From NCBI GenBank assembly GCA_020845475.1, contig JADLFN010000067.1, forward strand, positions 1 to 44,047: a DNA stretch of 44,047 nt. Direction: 5' to 3'. The position numbers were made by a program, and so were the translations under genes. Below the pieces are notes generated by a model, which worked only from the letters and a program-made list of their open reading frames with translations, was not told the origin of the DNA and ran no database searches. Of this stretch, positions 17,774-26,802 are shown in pieces; the first letter of the stretch is position 1, and every line of letters starts with the position of its first letter. The stretch comes from Planctomycetota bacterium. GTDB lineage: Bacteria > Planctomycetota > UBA8742 > UBA2392.

Positions 17774-18211
17774 GTGCCTGAGCAAGAAAGCAAACGGATC
17801 AAGTGGGAGCCGCGTGACGTGCGCGACTGGGAGGTGCTTTGCGCCGAGGAAGACCAGTTGACGGCGCGCCTTGTGTGCACATTTCTCGAAGCCAATGCCA
17901 TTGCCGCGCGTGTCGGATCTCGACAGGGGCGATTTACGGTCGAAGTTCCTGTCGAGCAGCTTGTGCAAGCGCGCTCTCTTCACGGCGAGGATCCCTCAGA
18001 AAGCAATCTCGTAAACCTTCCGCCGCTGCAGGAAGTCTCGACGGTGCGCTCATCGCAAACCACCGTGCGCCGCATCCGCGCTGAGTTGGTCAAGCGCGGC
18101 ATGGCCGAACAAACAAATGAACGCAAGCCGCGCAGCGTCGGCGTGCTGATCCTTGCCTTAGTAGCCGCTTTACTTGCAGCCGCCGTGCTGTTGTTCAGGC
18201 AGCTCGCTTGA
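17774..18211 (+). CDS. Small DUF2007-like protein with C-terminal membrane anchor
   Basis: The product is 145 residues from a GTG start; no strong Shine-Dalgarno sequence is visible, so the start is uncertain. Residues about 18-65 (DWEVLCAEEDQLTARLVCTF then LEANAIAARV) resemble the DUF2007 fold. That fold is a small alpha/beta domain found in proteins that detect or present signals, and its exact function is generally unknown. Residues about 120-142 form a single hydrophobic helix (VGVLILALVAALLAAAVLLF) near the C-terminus, so the protein is probably tail-anchored with the domain in the cytoplasm. The gene follows the candidate structured RNA and hairpin, which might regulate it. Its last 42 nt overlap the 3' end of mrpG on the opposite strand. 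Confidence 0.65.
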   Translation: MPEQESKRIKWEPRDVRDWEVLCAEEDQLTARLVCTFLEANAIAARVGSRQGRFTVEVPVEQLVQARSLHGEDPSESNLVNLPPLQEVSTVRSSQTTVRRIRAELVKRGMAEQTNERKPRSVGVLILALVAALLAAAVLLFRQLA

Positions 18212-18595
18212 TTTATGCGGGCCGGTTTCCTTACCGCCCGCTCCCATGAGTGTCCTGCGAGTACGGTCGTATTTTCCCTTGAGCGCGTCCTCTCCCGTCC
18301 GTGCCCAGAGCTTGGCACCGCTGACGTAAGCTGCGCGGCCGATCAGGTGCGAGGCCACGGGCACGGTCATGAACACGAAGCAGACCACGAACAGGGCCCG
18401 TACTGTGAGGCTGAGTTCGGCGTGATACACGGCAGAGGCCAGCACCAGCGAAGTCACGCCCAGCGTGGACGCCTTGGCCGAGGTGGACATGCGCATGAAG
18501 ACATCGGGCATGCGAAACACACCAATGGCGCCCAGCAGGGTAAACACACAGCCGACGCCGGCCATAACAAGTGCGATGATTTCGTGGGGGCTCAT
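18170..18595 (-). CDS. mrpG: Mrp-type Na+/H+ antiporter subunit G
   Basis: The product is 141 residues with three membrane helices, the usual size and plan for MrpG/MnhG. The N-terminal helix, then GAIGVFRMPDVFMRMSTSAK and LGVTSLVLASAVYH, match the family. The C-terminal 30 residues are a charged soluble tail (DRTRRTLMGAGGKETGPHKS). MrpG is a small structural subunit of the seven-protein Mrp complex, which exchanges Na+ for H+ across the inner membrane. The start overlaps the mrpF stop by 4 nt, indicating translational coupling. It is the last gene of the operon; no terminator is evident and its 3' end overlaps the convergent DUF2007-like gene by 42 nt. Confidence 0.9.
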   Translation of the reverse strand: MSPHEIIALVMAGVGCVFTLLGAIGVFRMPDVFMRMSTSAKASTLGVTSLVLASAVYHAELSLTVRALFVVCFVFMTVPVASHLIGRAAYVSGAKLWARTGEDALKGKYDRTRRTLMGAGGKETGPHKSSELPEQQHGGCK

Positions 18596-18867
18596 GAGCG
18601 TTTCTCGATGTAGCGGGCGAAAGCAATCGTTGAAATGAACATCACCAGTGCAAGCACGCCGGCCACATCCAGCAGCACGCGTGCGTCAAAGGCCATGGAC
18701 ACCAGGGCCAGCAGGCCCACCGTGATCGTCGCCATCAGGTCGTAGGCCACGACGCGGTCGGCCAATGTCGGCCCGCGCACCAGGCGCACCATGGAAATCA
18801 CCAGGGCCAGGGCTTGCGTGCCCACCAGCACCAGCAGGATGTCTTGACTTGTCAAGGCCAGTATCAT
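18592..18867 (-). CDS. mrpF: Mrp-type Na+/H+ antiporter subunit F
   Basis: The product is 91 residues with three predicted helices, the normal length for MrpF/MnhF. The family pattern VRLVRGPTLADRVVAYDLMA is intact around residues 27-46; this polar loop after helix 1 is the most conserved part of MrpF. The C-terminus IAFARYIEKRS is basic. MrpF belongs to the membrane arm of the Mrp antiporter. The start overlaps the mrpE stop by 4 nt and the stop overlaps the mrpG start by 4 nt, so stoichiometric translation is likely. Confidence 0.92.
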   Translation of the reverse strand: MILALTSQDILLVLVGTQALALVISMVRLVRGPTLADRVVAYDLMATITVGLLALVSMAFDARVLLDVAGVLALVMFISTIAFARYIEKRS

Positions 18868-19337
18868 CGCAGCAGCTCCAGTACACGCGCTTCATACTCC
18901 CGCTTGATCGAGGCACGCAGTTCGTCGGCGTTGTCGACGTACATGGCGTGAACATAAAGCGTCTTGCGGTCGTCGGAGACGTCGAGGCTGCAGGTGCCGG
19001 GTGTAAGGGTCAGCATGTTGGCCAGCAGCGTGATGGCTGCGTCAGTCGTGACATCGAGCGGCACGGCGATAATGGCCGGCTTCATGTGGTGTTGCGGCGT
19101 GAGCACTTCCATGGCCACACGCAGGTTGCAAACCAGAATTTCCTTGATCATGAACAGTGCGAATTTCAGCGCCACCCAGGGCTTCTCGAAGTAGGTGGTC
19201 TCGCCCAGGGCCCGGCGGATGCCCAGCAGCAGCACAAAGCCCATCACGCCGCCAAACGCCAGATTCTCGAGCGTGAAAGTGGAAGTTACCGTCACCCACA
19301 CGAAGGCCAGCGCGATGTTCCAGAGAAAGGGCTTCAT
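18864..19337 (-). CDS. mrpE: Mrp-type Na+/H+ antiporter subunit E
   Basis: The product is 157 residues, as expected for MrpE/MnhE. It has N-terminal membrane helices ([20 protein letters not shown]), then the conserved [20 protein letters not shown], and a soluble domain with [20 protein letters not shown] followed by [10 protein letters not shown]. These are signature MrpE elements. MrpE is required for assembly or stability of the Mrp complex in characterised bacteria. The start overlaps mrpD by 4 nt and the stop overlaps mrpF by 4 nt. Confidence 0.93.
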   Translation of the reverse strand: MKPFLWNIALAFVWVTVTSTFTLENLAFGGVMGFVLLLGIRRALGETTYFEKPWVALKFALFMIKEILVCNLRVAMEVLTPQHHMKPAIIAVPLDVTTDAAITLLANMLTLTPGTCSLDVSDDRKTLYVHAMYVDNADELRASIKREYEARVLELLR

Positions 19338-20815
19338 TTGCGGGCCTCCAGCACGGCCTGAATGTAGTTCTGCGGATCGAGCAGTTGCTGTGCCGAGCGC
19401 TGGGCCAATTGCATCATTGGCTCCACGCCAAAGCCGATCAACAGAGTCATGGCGGCCATGGCGGCGATTGGCCCGTTCAGAAGGCCCACCGGCGCGGGGG
19501 TCAGGCCCAGCGGGTGCGGCTTCCAGAAGGCCTCGCTCCAGATTTTCATCATCGAGATCATGGTGAACACGCTGACGGCCAGTGCTGCCACCACGAGCAC
19601 AACTTGACCGCTTTCCAGGCCGGCCTTGACCAGGATGTACTTGCCCCAGAATCCCGAGAGCGGCGGGATGCCCGCCAGGGACAGCGCAGGAATCAGGAAC
19701 AGCAATGCCAGCCCCGGCTGCGCGGCATAGAGACCTCCCACCTTTTTCAGCTCGAAGCTGCCCGTGGCGCGGGCCACGGCCCCGCTCACCAGAAACAGGT
19801 TCGTCTTCACGATGATGTGGTGGGCGAGATAAAACACCGTGCCCGCCAGGGCCAATGGCGTCATCAGCGCCAGCCCGATGATCATGTAGCCGATCTGGCT
19901 CACGATGTGGAACGAGAGGATGCGCCTCATCTCCATCTGGGCGACGGCCCCCAGCACGCCCACGGCCATGGTCAGGCAGGCGACCACCAGCATGAGTTCC
20001 TTGATGAACTCGACGTCGTCGCGGAACACCAGAGTGAACACACGGATCAGGGCATAGACGCCCACCTTCGTCAGCAGGCCTGCAAACAGGGCAGACACGG
20101 ACACGGGCATGGTGTGGTAGGACGCCGGCAGCCAGAAGAAGAGCGGAAACACCGCGGCCTTGATGCCAAACGCGATGAAGAACAGCACCGCCAGCAGGTT
20201 CTCCAGTGCGGGGTAGTTCAGCTTGGCCAGGCGCAGTGAAACATCGGCCATGTTCAGGGAATGCGTCAGGCCATAAAGCAGGCCCAGGGCGGCAAGAAAA
20301 ATCGCCGAGGAAACCAGATTGAGGGTCACGTACTTGATAGCGCCCTCCATCTGCGCGCGCTCGCCGCCCAGGGCCGTAAGCACGAAGGAGGCCATGAGCA
20401 ACACCTCAAACCACACGTAAAGGTTGAACAGGTCGCCCGTGAGAAAAGCGCCGCACACGCCCATCAGCAGGATCTGCACCAGGGGGTGGAAACCAAAGCG
20501 TTCCCGGCCCTCATCGATGCTTCCCAGGGAATACACCGCGACCATGAGCCCCACGATGCCGCCAAGCACCACCATCAGCGCGCCCAGCAGATCCGCCGCC
20601 AGCGTTATGCCAAAGGGGGCGGCCCACTCGCCCGCATGGGATACGGCAATGCCCCGCCCGTGAACCTCGGCAAACAGGGCCAGTGCCGAAGCCAATAGCG
20701 CGGCCGAACCCGCAACGCCGAGCCAGCGCTGCACGCGCACCGATTTCCACGCCAGCAGGCAGAGGGCCGCTGTGAGCATGGGCAGCAGGATGGGCGCGAC
20801 GAGGAGCAGGTTCAT
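19334..20815 (-). CDS. mrpD: Mrp-type Na+/H+ antiporter subunit D (NuoN/L-like)
   Basis: The product is 493 residues with about 14 membrane helices, related to the proton-pumping subunits of respiratory complex I. The antiporter core motif [20 protein letters not shown] followed by [13 protein letters not shown] lies at about residues 223-262. It includes the conserved Lys in LLTKVGVYA that is important for ion movement in MrpD. A conserved acidic helix, [20 protein letters not shown], contains the Glu expected in helix 5. The gene overlaps mrpC and mrpE by 4 nt on each side. With MrpA it is thought to form one of the two ion paths of the complex. Confidence 0.95.
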   Translation of the reverse strand: MNLLLVAPILLPMLTAALCLLAWKSVRVQRWLGVAGSAALLASALALFAEVHGRGIAVSHAGEWAAPFGITLAADLLGALMVVLGGIVGLMVAVYSLGSIDEGRERFGFHPLVQILLMGVCGAFLTGDLFNLYVWFEVLLMASFVLTALGGERAQMEGAIKYVTLNLVSSAIFLAALGLLYGLTHSLNMADVSLRLAKLNYPALENLLAVLFFIAFGIKAAVFPLFFWLPASYHTMPVSVSALFAGLLTKVGVYALIRVFTLVFRDDVEFIKELMLVVACLTMAVGVLGAVAQMEMRRILSFHIVSQIGYMIIGLALMTPLALAGTVFYLAHHIIVKTNLFLVSGAVARATGSFELKKVGGLYAAQPGLALLFLIPALSLAGIPPLSGFWGKYILVKAGLESGQVVLVVAALAVSVFTMISMMKIWSEAFWKPHPLGLTPAPVGLLNGPIAAMAAMTLLIGFGVEPMMQLAQRSAQQLLDPQNYIQAVLEARK

Positions 20816-21159
20816 GAGTCCGTGGTGTGCAGTTGGTCAAGGTCGTCTGTGCCGGTGGTCTGGTAAACGCGATAAATCATGATCGCGGCAAAAGCGGAGA
20901 CGGCGAACCCGATGACGATTGCCGTGAGAATAAGGGCCTGGGGCACGGGATCGGCATAGGGGGCCGCCAGCGCCGTCTCGCCTTCATCGATCAGCGGGGG
21001 CCGGTCGCGCCGCAAGGTTGCCATCGTGAAGATCAGCAGGTTCGCAGCGTGGGAAAGCAGGGCCAGGCCGATGATCAGCTTGACCATGCTGCGCCTCAGA
21101 ACCATGTACATGCCCGATGCATACAGCATGCCGATGAGGAGTGCCATGACGGTGTTCAT
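20812..21159 (-). CDS. mrpC: Mrp-type Na+/H+ antiporter subunit C (NuoK-like)
   Basis: The product is 115 residues from the ATG at 21159, whose ATGA overlaps the mrpB stop; a longer frame from 21198 would overlap mrpB by 43 nt and adds an un-MrpC-like basic leader. Three helices are predicted. The NuoK-like signatures are [17 protein letters not shown] and the strongly conserved [17 protein letters not shown]. MrpC forms part of the membrane arm between MrpA and MrpD. The stop overlaps mrpD by 4 nt. Confidence 0.94.
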   Translation of the reverse strand: MNTVMALLIGMLYASGMYMVLRRSMVKLIIGLALLSHAANLLIFTMATLRRDRPPLIDEGETALAAPYADPVPQALILTAIVIGFAVSAFAAIMIYRVYQTTGTDDLDQLHTTDS

Positions 21160-21578
21160 TCGCCGCGCTCCTCGGCCATGGTCAGCAACACCGCGCACCC
21201 CACACCGATGACTACGAGATAGACCCCGAAATCAAAGAGCAGCGGCGTGCCGAGATGAATCTCCGTCCCGCCCGGCAGCGCCAGCACGGCCCAGCGTGAA
21301 GTAAGAAAGGCATCTCCGCCCAGCATCCCCGGCAGGCCGCTCACAAGCGCCAGCACCAGCCCCAGCCCCGCGACCGACAACGGGTCTATGCGCAGCATCT
21401 TGCGCACTGTTGCCACATCAAAGGCAAAGGCGTAAAGCGTCAGCGCGGCAGTTGCCGTCAGGCCGCCAATGAAGCCGCCACCGGGCGCGTTGTGCCCGCG
21501 CAGCATCAGGTAAACGGAAAACAGCACCAGCAGAGAGAGCAAGAAACCCGTGGTCGTGCGCAGGATGAGCGAATTCAT
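21156..21578 (-). CDS. mrpB: Mrp-type Na+/H+ antiporter subunit B
   Basis: The product is 140 residues with four helices, typical of MrpB/MnhB. Family signatures are LYLMLRG-type text here seen as [20 protein letters not shown] (about residues 22-41) and [18 protein letters not shown] near the C-terminus. The GHxxPGGGFxGG loop is the most conserved part of the family. The start overlaps the mrpA stop by 4 nt and the stop overlaps mrpC by 4 nt. Together with the fused MrpB-like tail of MrpA it completes the membrane arm. Confidence 0.95.
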   Translation of the reverse strand: MNSLILRTTTGFLLSLLVLFSVYLMLRGHNAPGGGFIGGLTATAALTLYAFAFDVATVRKMLRIDPLSVAGLGLVLALVSGLPGMLGGDAFLTSRWAVLALPGGTEIHLGTPLLFDFGVYLVVIGVGCAVLLTMAEERGE

Positions 21579-23875
21579 GCTCCCTCCTTGTGTGCCGGCT
21601 TGAGCCGCAGCATGGCCACCACGCCAATGGCTGCGGCCGCCAGCACGGTAATTTCACCCAGGGTGTCGAGGGCGCGGAAGTCCACGAGAATTACGTTGAC
21701 CACATTGCGACCGTGGCCCTTGATGAGGCTGTTTTGCGCATAGAACTCGCTCAAGGGCGCATCCAGAATGTCCGTCGAGGCCGCCAGCACCAGCAACGTC
21801 ATGAGGCCGCCGAAAATCAAGGAGACCACGAGGTCACGCACCCGTTCAAAACTGCTGGAAAGTCGGGCGTACTGTGGCAGGTGATAGAACACCAGCACGA
21901 ACAGCAGCACCGTCAGCGTTTCGACCATGATCTGCGTCATGGCCAGGTCCGGGCCGCTGAACAGCGCAAACACAAGCGTGACGCCCAAGCCGGCCACACC
22001 CAGGGCCACGATGGCCGCCATGCGGCTTTCCGAGCGCACCGCCACAAGGCAGGAAACCAGGATCAGCGCCACAATGCCGATTTCGTAAGTCCGTATCTCT
22101 CCCACACTGAACGAAACCACCAGGTGCGGCTGGCGCCAAAGCGACCACAGAGAGATGCCCACCAGGGTCAGGACCACCGTGCGCACGTACGAATTCAGCA
22201 GGCCGTTCTGCACGCGGCGCGTGATTTGAGCTGCCACGCCGAGGCTGCCATCGTACAGGAGTTGATAGACCCGTTGCGGCGCCAAGGCTGTCGCAAAGCT
22301 CAGGCCGCCTGCCAGACTTCTCAGGGGCGCCCGCAAGGCAAACAGGAAGGCGCCGATGGCCACCGTCGCGCCACTAAGCAGCAGGGCCTGGCCGTAAACG
22401 CCCTCCGTCCCGGCCCAGAGCTTGAGGGCAACCTCGAACTCGCTGCCGTAAATGGAACCCGCGGCGGCCTCCAGCAGCTCCGCCATGGGCCAGCCCGCCG
22501 TCGCACCCAGCCACAGACTGCACACGCCCAGCAGCATCGGCCCCAGCCATAGGTCGAAACTACCCTCGTGGGCATGAGCGCCCTGTTCCATGGGGCGTCC
22601 CATAAACGGCCGAACACCCACAATGGCGGCCATGGCAAAGGCCGCAGCACTTGCCACTAGCGAAGCCGCGACGATCCAGAGCGCGAACTCCGGCGCGCCC
22701 AGGGCCGCAACGTAACTCTTCTCCTTGGCGATGAACCCCAGCAGCGGCAGCACGCCCATGCACGAAAGCGCTGCCATACTTGCCGCCGCCCAGGTAATGG
22801 GCATGGCGCGGCCAAGGCCGGAAAGCCGGGTCGTATCGCGCGTGTGTACGGCATGATCCACGCCGCCCGCCACCATGAACAGCGCACCTTTGTAAAGCGC
22901 GTGAGCCAGCAGCATCGTCACGCAGGCGGCCAGCGCAGCCTGGGTGCCAATACCGATCAGCAGAACCAGCGTGCCGAGCATGCCCACAGTGGAATAGGCA
23001 AGCACGCGCTTGAGGTCCGTCAGGAGCAGTGAACCCAGGTTGCCCAGCAGCATGGTCGCGCCGCCAAAGCCGCACAACATGCCAAACCAGAGCTCAGTGC
23101 CCCCCAACGCGGGGTTGAGGCGTGCGAGCAACACGACGCCGGCCTTTACCATCGTGGCCGAATGCAGATAAGCGCTGATGGGCGTTGGCGCCTCCATGGC
23201 GCCGGGAAGCCAGAAGTGAAAGGGCACCTGGGCAGACTTCGTGAAAGCCCCCGCCAGTATGAGCAGCAGTGCCGGCACATAGAGGCCGTGTTCTCGCAGG
23301 CCCGGCGCAGAAGCCAGCGCGCCCAGCTCATAACTTCCGGCGGCCTGGCCCAGAAGGATAACGCCCGCCAGCAGGCACAGCCCACCCGCCCCGGTTACCA
23401 GCAGGGCCTGAAGGGCAGCCGCGCGGGCGGCCGGACGCTCGTGGTCAAAGCCGATGAGGATGAACGAGGTAACGCTCGTCAGTTCCCAGCACACGAAAAT
23501 GAACAGCAGGTTGCCCCCAAGCACAACGCCCAGCATGGCACCCATGAACGCCAGCAGCGTGGCATAGAGGCGCGGCAGACGCGCATCTCCGTGCAGATAA
23601 CCGTTGGCGTAGAGGAGAATCAGCGAGCCGATGCCGCTGACAATCAGCGCCATCAGCTTGCCCAGTCCGTCAAACAACAGGCTGACGTGTAGATCAAGGG
23701 AGGGCGCCCAAGCGTAAACCAGCGGAGCGGCTTCGTGAGGAGTCAGGGCGAACACAGAAAACAGCGCCGCCACGGCCAACGCCAGAACGCGCCCCGTGTG
23801 CTCAGGCGCGACCCGATGGAGCGCAGGCGCAATCACCGCCAGCACCATGGGTGCTAATGCCGCCGCTAATAGCAT
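21575..23875 (-). CDS. mrpA: Mrp-type Na+/H+ antiporter subunit A (NuoL-like, with MrpB-like tail)
   Basis: The product is 766 residues, the normal size for the large MrpA/MnhA subunit, with roughly 20 membrane helices. The NuoL-like antiporter core is clear: [20 protein letters not shown] then [15 protein letters not shown] at about residues 215-250. The membrane Glu expected in ion conduction lies in [20 protein letters not shown]. The C-terminal third carries an MrpB-like region ([20 protein letters not shown], about residues 725-745), as in other MrpA proteins. It is the first gene of mrpABCDEFG. The next upstream gene is an NhaD-like antiporter ending 133 nt away. In that gap TTGTGT and TATTCA (minus strand, 16-nt spacer) form a weak possible promoter. 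Confidence 0.95.
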   Translation of the reverse strand: MLLAAALAPMVLAVIAPALHRVAPEHTGRVLALAVAALFSVFALTPHEAAPLVYAWAPSLDLHVSLLFDGLGKLMALIVSGIGSLILLYANGYLHGDARLPRLYATLLAFMGAMLGVVLGGNLLFIFVCWELTSVTSFILIGFDHERPAARAAALQALLVTGAGGLCLLAGVILLGQAAGSYELGALASAPGLREHGLYVPALLLILAGAFTKSAQVPFHFWLPGAMEAPTPISAYLHSATMVKAGVVLLARLNPALGGTELWFGMLCGFGGATMLLGNLGSLLLTDLKRVLAYSTVGMLGTLVLLIGIGTQAALAACVTMLLAHALYKGALFMVAGGVDHAVHTRDTTRLSGLGRAMPITWAAASMAALSCMGVLPLLGFIAKEKSYVAALGAPEFALWIVAASLVASAAAFAMAAIVGVRPFMGRPMEQGAHAHEGSFDLWLGPMLLGVCSLWLGATAGWPMAELLEAAAGSIYGSEFEVALKLWAGTEGVYGQALLLSGATVAIGAFLFALRAPLRSLAGGLSFATALAPQRVYQLLYDGSLGVAAQITRRVQNGLLNSYVRTVVLTLVGISLWSLWRQPHLVVSFSVGEIRTYEIGIVALILVSCLVAVRSESRMAAIVALGVAGLGVTLVFALFSGPDLAMTQIMVETLTVLLFVLVFYHLPQYARLSSSFERVRDLVVSLIFGGLMTLLVLAASTDILDAPLSEFYAQNSLIKGHGRNVVNVILVDFRALDTLGEITVLAAAAIGVVAMLRLKPAHKEGA

Positions 23876-24008
23876 GATTCATACCCGTTGCCCCGACCGC
23901 CGACTCCCATAATTCAGGGCAATGAATAACGAAGTTTGAAGCAAACACAATCGAAATGCGCCCCGCCTGGCCGATTTGCGCCGGGCACGGCGGTGCGCCT
24001 CATTGGGC

Positions 24009-25952
24009 CTAGCGAAGGAACAGCAGAGTCAGCAATACGAACAACGGAACAAGGATGCCAACGCTCCAGAGCATGTAGCCAATGAAGCTGGGCATCTTGA
24101 CGTCGTTTTCTTCGGCAATGGCCTTCACCATGAAATTAGGCGCGTTGCCAATGTAAGTGTTGGCGCCCATGAACACCGCGCCGCACGAGATTGCCACGAG
24201 GATAATGTGCGGCATGTTGACCAAGGCGCTGACCGGGTCCGGATCGAGGCCGCGCGCAGCAAACGCCGACATAGGCGTGGCCTGCGCTGTCTGGAAGAAC
24301 ACGAGGTAAGTGGGCGCGTTGTCAAGGAAACTGGAAAGCATGCCGGTGGCCCAGAAGTATTGCCACGGGCGCTCGACGTTGTTGACGATAAAAGCCAGCG
24401 CACCTTCCTTGCCGGCAGCAAGGATGGCAAGCGCCGGCACCATGCACACAAAGATGCCTGCGAATAGCTTTGCCACTTCCTTGATCGGCCCCCAGTTGAA
24501 GTTGTTCGAATCGCGAATGACCTTGCGGGTTGTGAACAGCGAGAGCGCCGCCATGGCCAGAATCAAAAGTTCGCGCGCAATGTTGCTGAAAGGCAAGTGG
24601 CTGACCGATCCCAGATGGACGGACTTGACCGCTTTGTCTCGCGGCACCGCAAGTACTGCGCTGGCATGAGAGCGCAGCGTCTTTGCAAGGGCGACCCTCG
24701 CATCATCGAGAAACTTGGCGGCCGTTGCGGATTCCGATGTGGCCTGAGACAGCTTCGCGTCCACATCGCGGTACTCGGCGTCTATGTCGGCACGGAAGCG
24801 TTGAACCGCCGTCATTATTTTCTTGCGCAGTTCCGCTTCCTTGGGTGTGTCCTTCGAGGCTTCATGCAGGGCGAGTTCCTCGATTTCCGAGGCCTCCGCG
24901 CGTTCGAGAGTTGAAGCATAGCCCCAAACACACTCCTGTTCCTCCACCTTGGTCAGCAACGCCTTGATGCGCGCGGCTTCAGCCACCGGGTCGTCCAGCT
25001 TCTTCGATTCCGCCTCTTCCGCGTAGCCTTCAAGCAACGCGGCCTCCGCCTTCTCGTGTTCGGTGGCAGCGGCGTCATAGAAGAGGCCGGCCTTCTGAAG
25101 GCTGCCGTAACCGACTACCGCGGCAACAAGTCCGCCAAGGAAAATCAGGTTGTGGGCGCCAGCCAGGCCAAAGCGCTCACGCGGTTGAGAGGCGTCCGGA
25201 ATTGGCAGCGCGTCACTGCGGTAAATAATGGTGTCGAAAACGAAGAACAGGATCAGCAGCAATGTTGCACAGAACAGAGTTTCAGGCAGAAGGTGGAAAG
25301 TCCAGAAAAAGCTCACACCTTTCAGGAAGCCAAGGAACAACGGCGGGTCACCCAGCGGAGTAAGAGAACCGCCAATGTTGGACACCAGAAAGATGAAGAA
25401 AACGATGATATGAACCTTCTTCTTGCGTTGCTTGTTTGCCCGCAACACGGGCTGGATCATCAGCATGGATGCGCCGGTTGTGCCCACCCAGCTTGCGATC
25501 ACAGTGCCCACCAGTAGAAACATGGTGTTGGTCAGCGGCGTGCCGCGAAAATCGCCACGGATATAGATGCCGCCCGCGATGGTGAACAATCCCAGCAAAA
25601 GCACAATGAACGGCACGTAGTCCAACAGATAAACGTGCGCGGCGCTTTGCAGCGTGGGCATGAAACCGCCACCGTTGTCTTCGCCAATGACAATCATCAA
25701 GAGCACGGCAATCACGCCGAAGGCGGCGGCCACTTTGCCGTAGTGGTGGTGCCAGAACTTCGGCGCCACGAGCGGGCAAACCGCAATCGAAAGAAGCAGC
25801 CCTGCGAAAGGAATGACCAGCCACAGCCCGAGCTTGGCGCCATCAACGCCGTGATGGCCGCCTTCCGCCGCGGCTGCCGGAGAGCAGAACAACGCCACAA
25901 CGGCAAGGCAAACGACAAAAAAAGAACGACGCGCACTCAGGATGGAGAGCAT
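24009..25952 (-). CDS. NhaD-like / CitMHS-family sodium:proton antiporter with large inserted coiled-coil segment
   Basis: The product is 647 residues, clearly longer than the roughly 450-480 of usual relatives. It starts with a signal-like helix and a His-rich start of the mature protein (AEGGHHGVDGAK). Membrane regions at about residues 40-285 and 455-647 carry ion-transporter (IT) superfamily features: GTTGASMLMIQPVLRANKQR, NIGGSLTPLGDPPLFLGFL and MGANTYIGNAPNFMVKAIAE. These match proteins annotated as sodium:proton antiporter or citrate-type transporter. Between the two halves, about residues 290-455 form a hydrophilic, Glu/Ala/Lys-rich helical insertion, probably a coiled coil. The exported ion is inferred to be Na+ because mrpA-G follow downstream. 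The gene starts 22 nt after the preceding membrane-protein gene, so they are likely cotranscribed. Confidence 0.8.
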   Translation of the reverse strand: MLSILSARRSFFVVCLAVVALFCSPAAAAEGGHHGVDGAKLGLWLVIPFAGLLLSIAVCPLVAPKFWHHHYGKVAAAFGVIAVLLMIVIGEDNGGGFMPTLQSAAHVYLLDYVPFIVLLLGLFTIAGGIYIRGDFRGTPLTNTMFLLVGTVIASWVGTTGASMLMIQPVLRANKQRKKKVHIIVFFIFLVSNIGGSLTPLGDPPLFLGFLKGVSFFWTFHLLPETLFCATLLLILFFVFDTIIYRSDALPIPDASQPRERFGLAGAHNLIFLGGLVAAVVGYGSLQKAGLFYDAAATEHEKAEAALLEGYAEEAESKKLDDPVAEAARIKALLTKVEEQECVWGYASTLERAEASEIEELALHEASKDTPKEAELRKKIMTAVQRFRADIDAEYRDVDAKLSQATSESATAAKFLDDARVALAKTLRSHASAVLAVPRDKAVKSVHLGSVSHLPFSNIARELLILAMAALSLFTTRKVIRDSNNFNWGPIKEVAKLFAGIFVCMVPALAILAAGKEGALAFIVNNVERPWQYFWATGMLSSFLDNAPTYLVFFQTAQATPMSAFAARGLDPDPVSALVNMPHIILVAISCGAVFMGANTYIGNAPNFMVKAIAEENDVKMPSFIGYMLWSVGILVPLFVLLTLLFLR

Positions 25953-25974
25953 GGTGTTCGCCAGGCTGGGGGCG

Positions 25975-26715
25975 TCAAACCTGTTTTGGTTTGTCAGTAG
26001 TAACGTCTAGTTTGTGCTTGGGTTCAGAATCAAGGATAATCGCCGCGCGCCGGGCCAGCATGACCGCAATCAGCAGCAGTATCGCCCCCAATCCCAGCGG
26101 GTAGTTCAGTTCGCGCATATGCACCTGGACCACGACTTCGTCCTGCGTCTGGGCGCTTGTGTCCGCGTGCAGTTTGGACATGGCTTCCACTACTTTGTCG
26201 CTTTCGCGGGCTGAAGGCGGACGCTCCAGTGGTGCGGGCACGCGCATGTCGTTCAGCGCCCCCCGTGTAGCCGCGCCGGCCAGAAGCTGCGCCACCAGTG
26301 CAAGAATCAGGAACAGCGCACCAAACGCGGCCAAAGGCCGCATCCAGCGTGCGGTCGCGCGGACCTCGGGCTTGACGTGGGTGCGCACTACGCCTGCGGC
26401 GCTCCAGATCTCGATGGCCGCCCAGCCGGTCAGCACGAGTGCCAGATAGGCGCCGATGCCGTGAACATGGCGCACGAGGTGCCAGCGTGTGCCATCTTCG
26501 TGCCAGCCATCGCAGAACTTCACGACGCTGATCACCGCGCGCTCCAACGAATCCTGTGCCGTGCCCGCGTCGAACTCGATGTAGAAAAGCGTCACGCTTG
26601 CAAGACCGGAAATTCCGAGGACAACCAACAGGCCGAACAATAGGCCGTTGGCAAGAAGAGCGCGCCCCACGGATTTGCGGGCAGGGTCACGGGTTTTGGG
26701 TTCAGCATCGGGCAT
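25975..26715 (-). CDS. Four-helix membrane protein with a cytochrome-b-like His-containing helix
   Basis: The product is 246 residues. The ATG at 26715 (MPDAEPKTRDPARK) is preferred over an upstream start at 26754, which would run into the terminator hairpin of the preceding gene. Predicted helices lie at about 19-45, 80-105, 125-148 and 208-228, with a soluble loop between helices 3 and 4. Helix 2 begins RWHLVRHVHGIGAYLALVL, which recalls helix B of cytochrome b (R-x-x-H-x-x-x-A). The second axial His expected 13-14 residues later is absent, so haem binding is doubtful. The family is not recognised. It lies 22 nt upstream of the NhaD-like gene and may be cotranscribed with it, which hints at a link to ion or redox balance; this is inference. 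Confidence 0.6.
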   Translation of the reverse strand: MPDAEPKTRDPARKSVGRALLANGLLFGLLVVLGISGLASVTLFYIEFDAGTAQDSLERAVISVVKFCDGWHEDGTRWHLVRHVHGIGAYLALVLTGWAAIEIWSAAGVVRTHVKPEVRATARWMRPLAAFGALFLILALVAQLLAGAATRGALNDMRVPAPLERPPSARESDKVVEAMSKLHADTSAQTQDEVVVQVHMRELNYPLGLGAILLLIAVMLARRAAIILDSEPKHKLDVTTDKPKQV

Positions 26716-26751
26716 GGACACAGTTTGCCATGCGCGAGCCGTGCCAACGCA

Positions 26752-26789
26752 CAAAAACGCAAAGCGGGCGGCTTGTGAGCCGCCCGCTT
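26752..26789 (-). terminator. Rho-independent terminator after the lipoprotein L,D-transpeptidase gene
   Basis: A perfect 12-bp stem, AAGCGGGCGGCT with AGCCGCCCGCTT (26762-26773 and 26778-26789), encloses a 4-nt loop. On the minus strand it is followed by TTTGCGTTTTTG. It lies 13 nt beyond the stop at 26803 and separates the transpeptidase transcript from the antiporter block. Confidence 0.85.
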
Positions 26790-26802
26790 GGGTCTGCTGA
26801 GA

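Noticed and set aside
25975..26715. Annotation of the four-helix protein as a cytochrome b subunit
   Set aside because: The helix RWHLVRHVHG resembles helix B of cytochrome b, but the second axial His is missing and the rest does not match, so only a cautious description is given.
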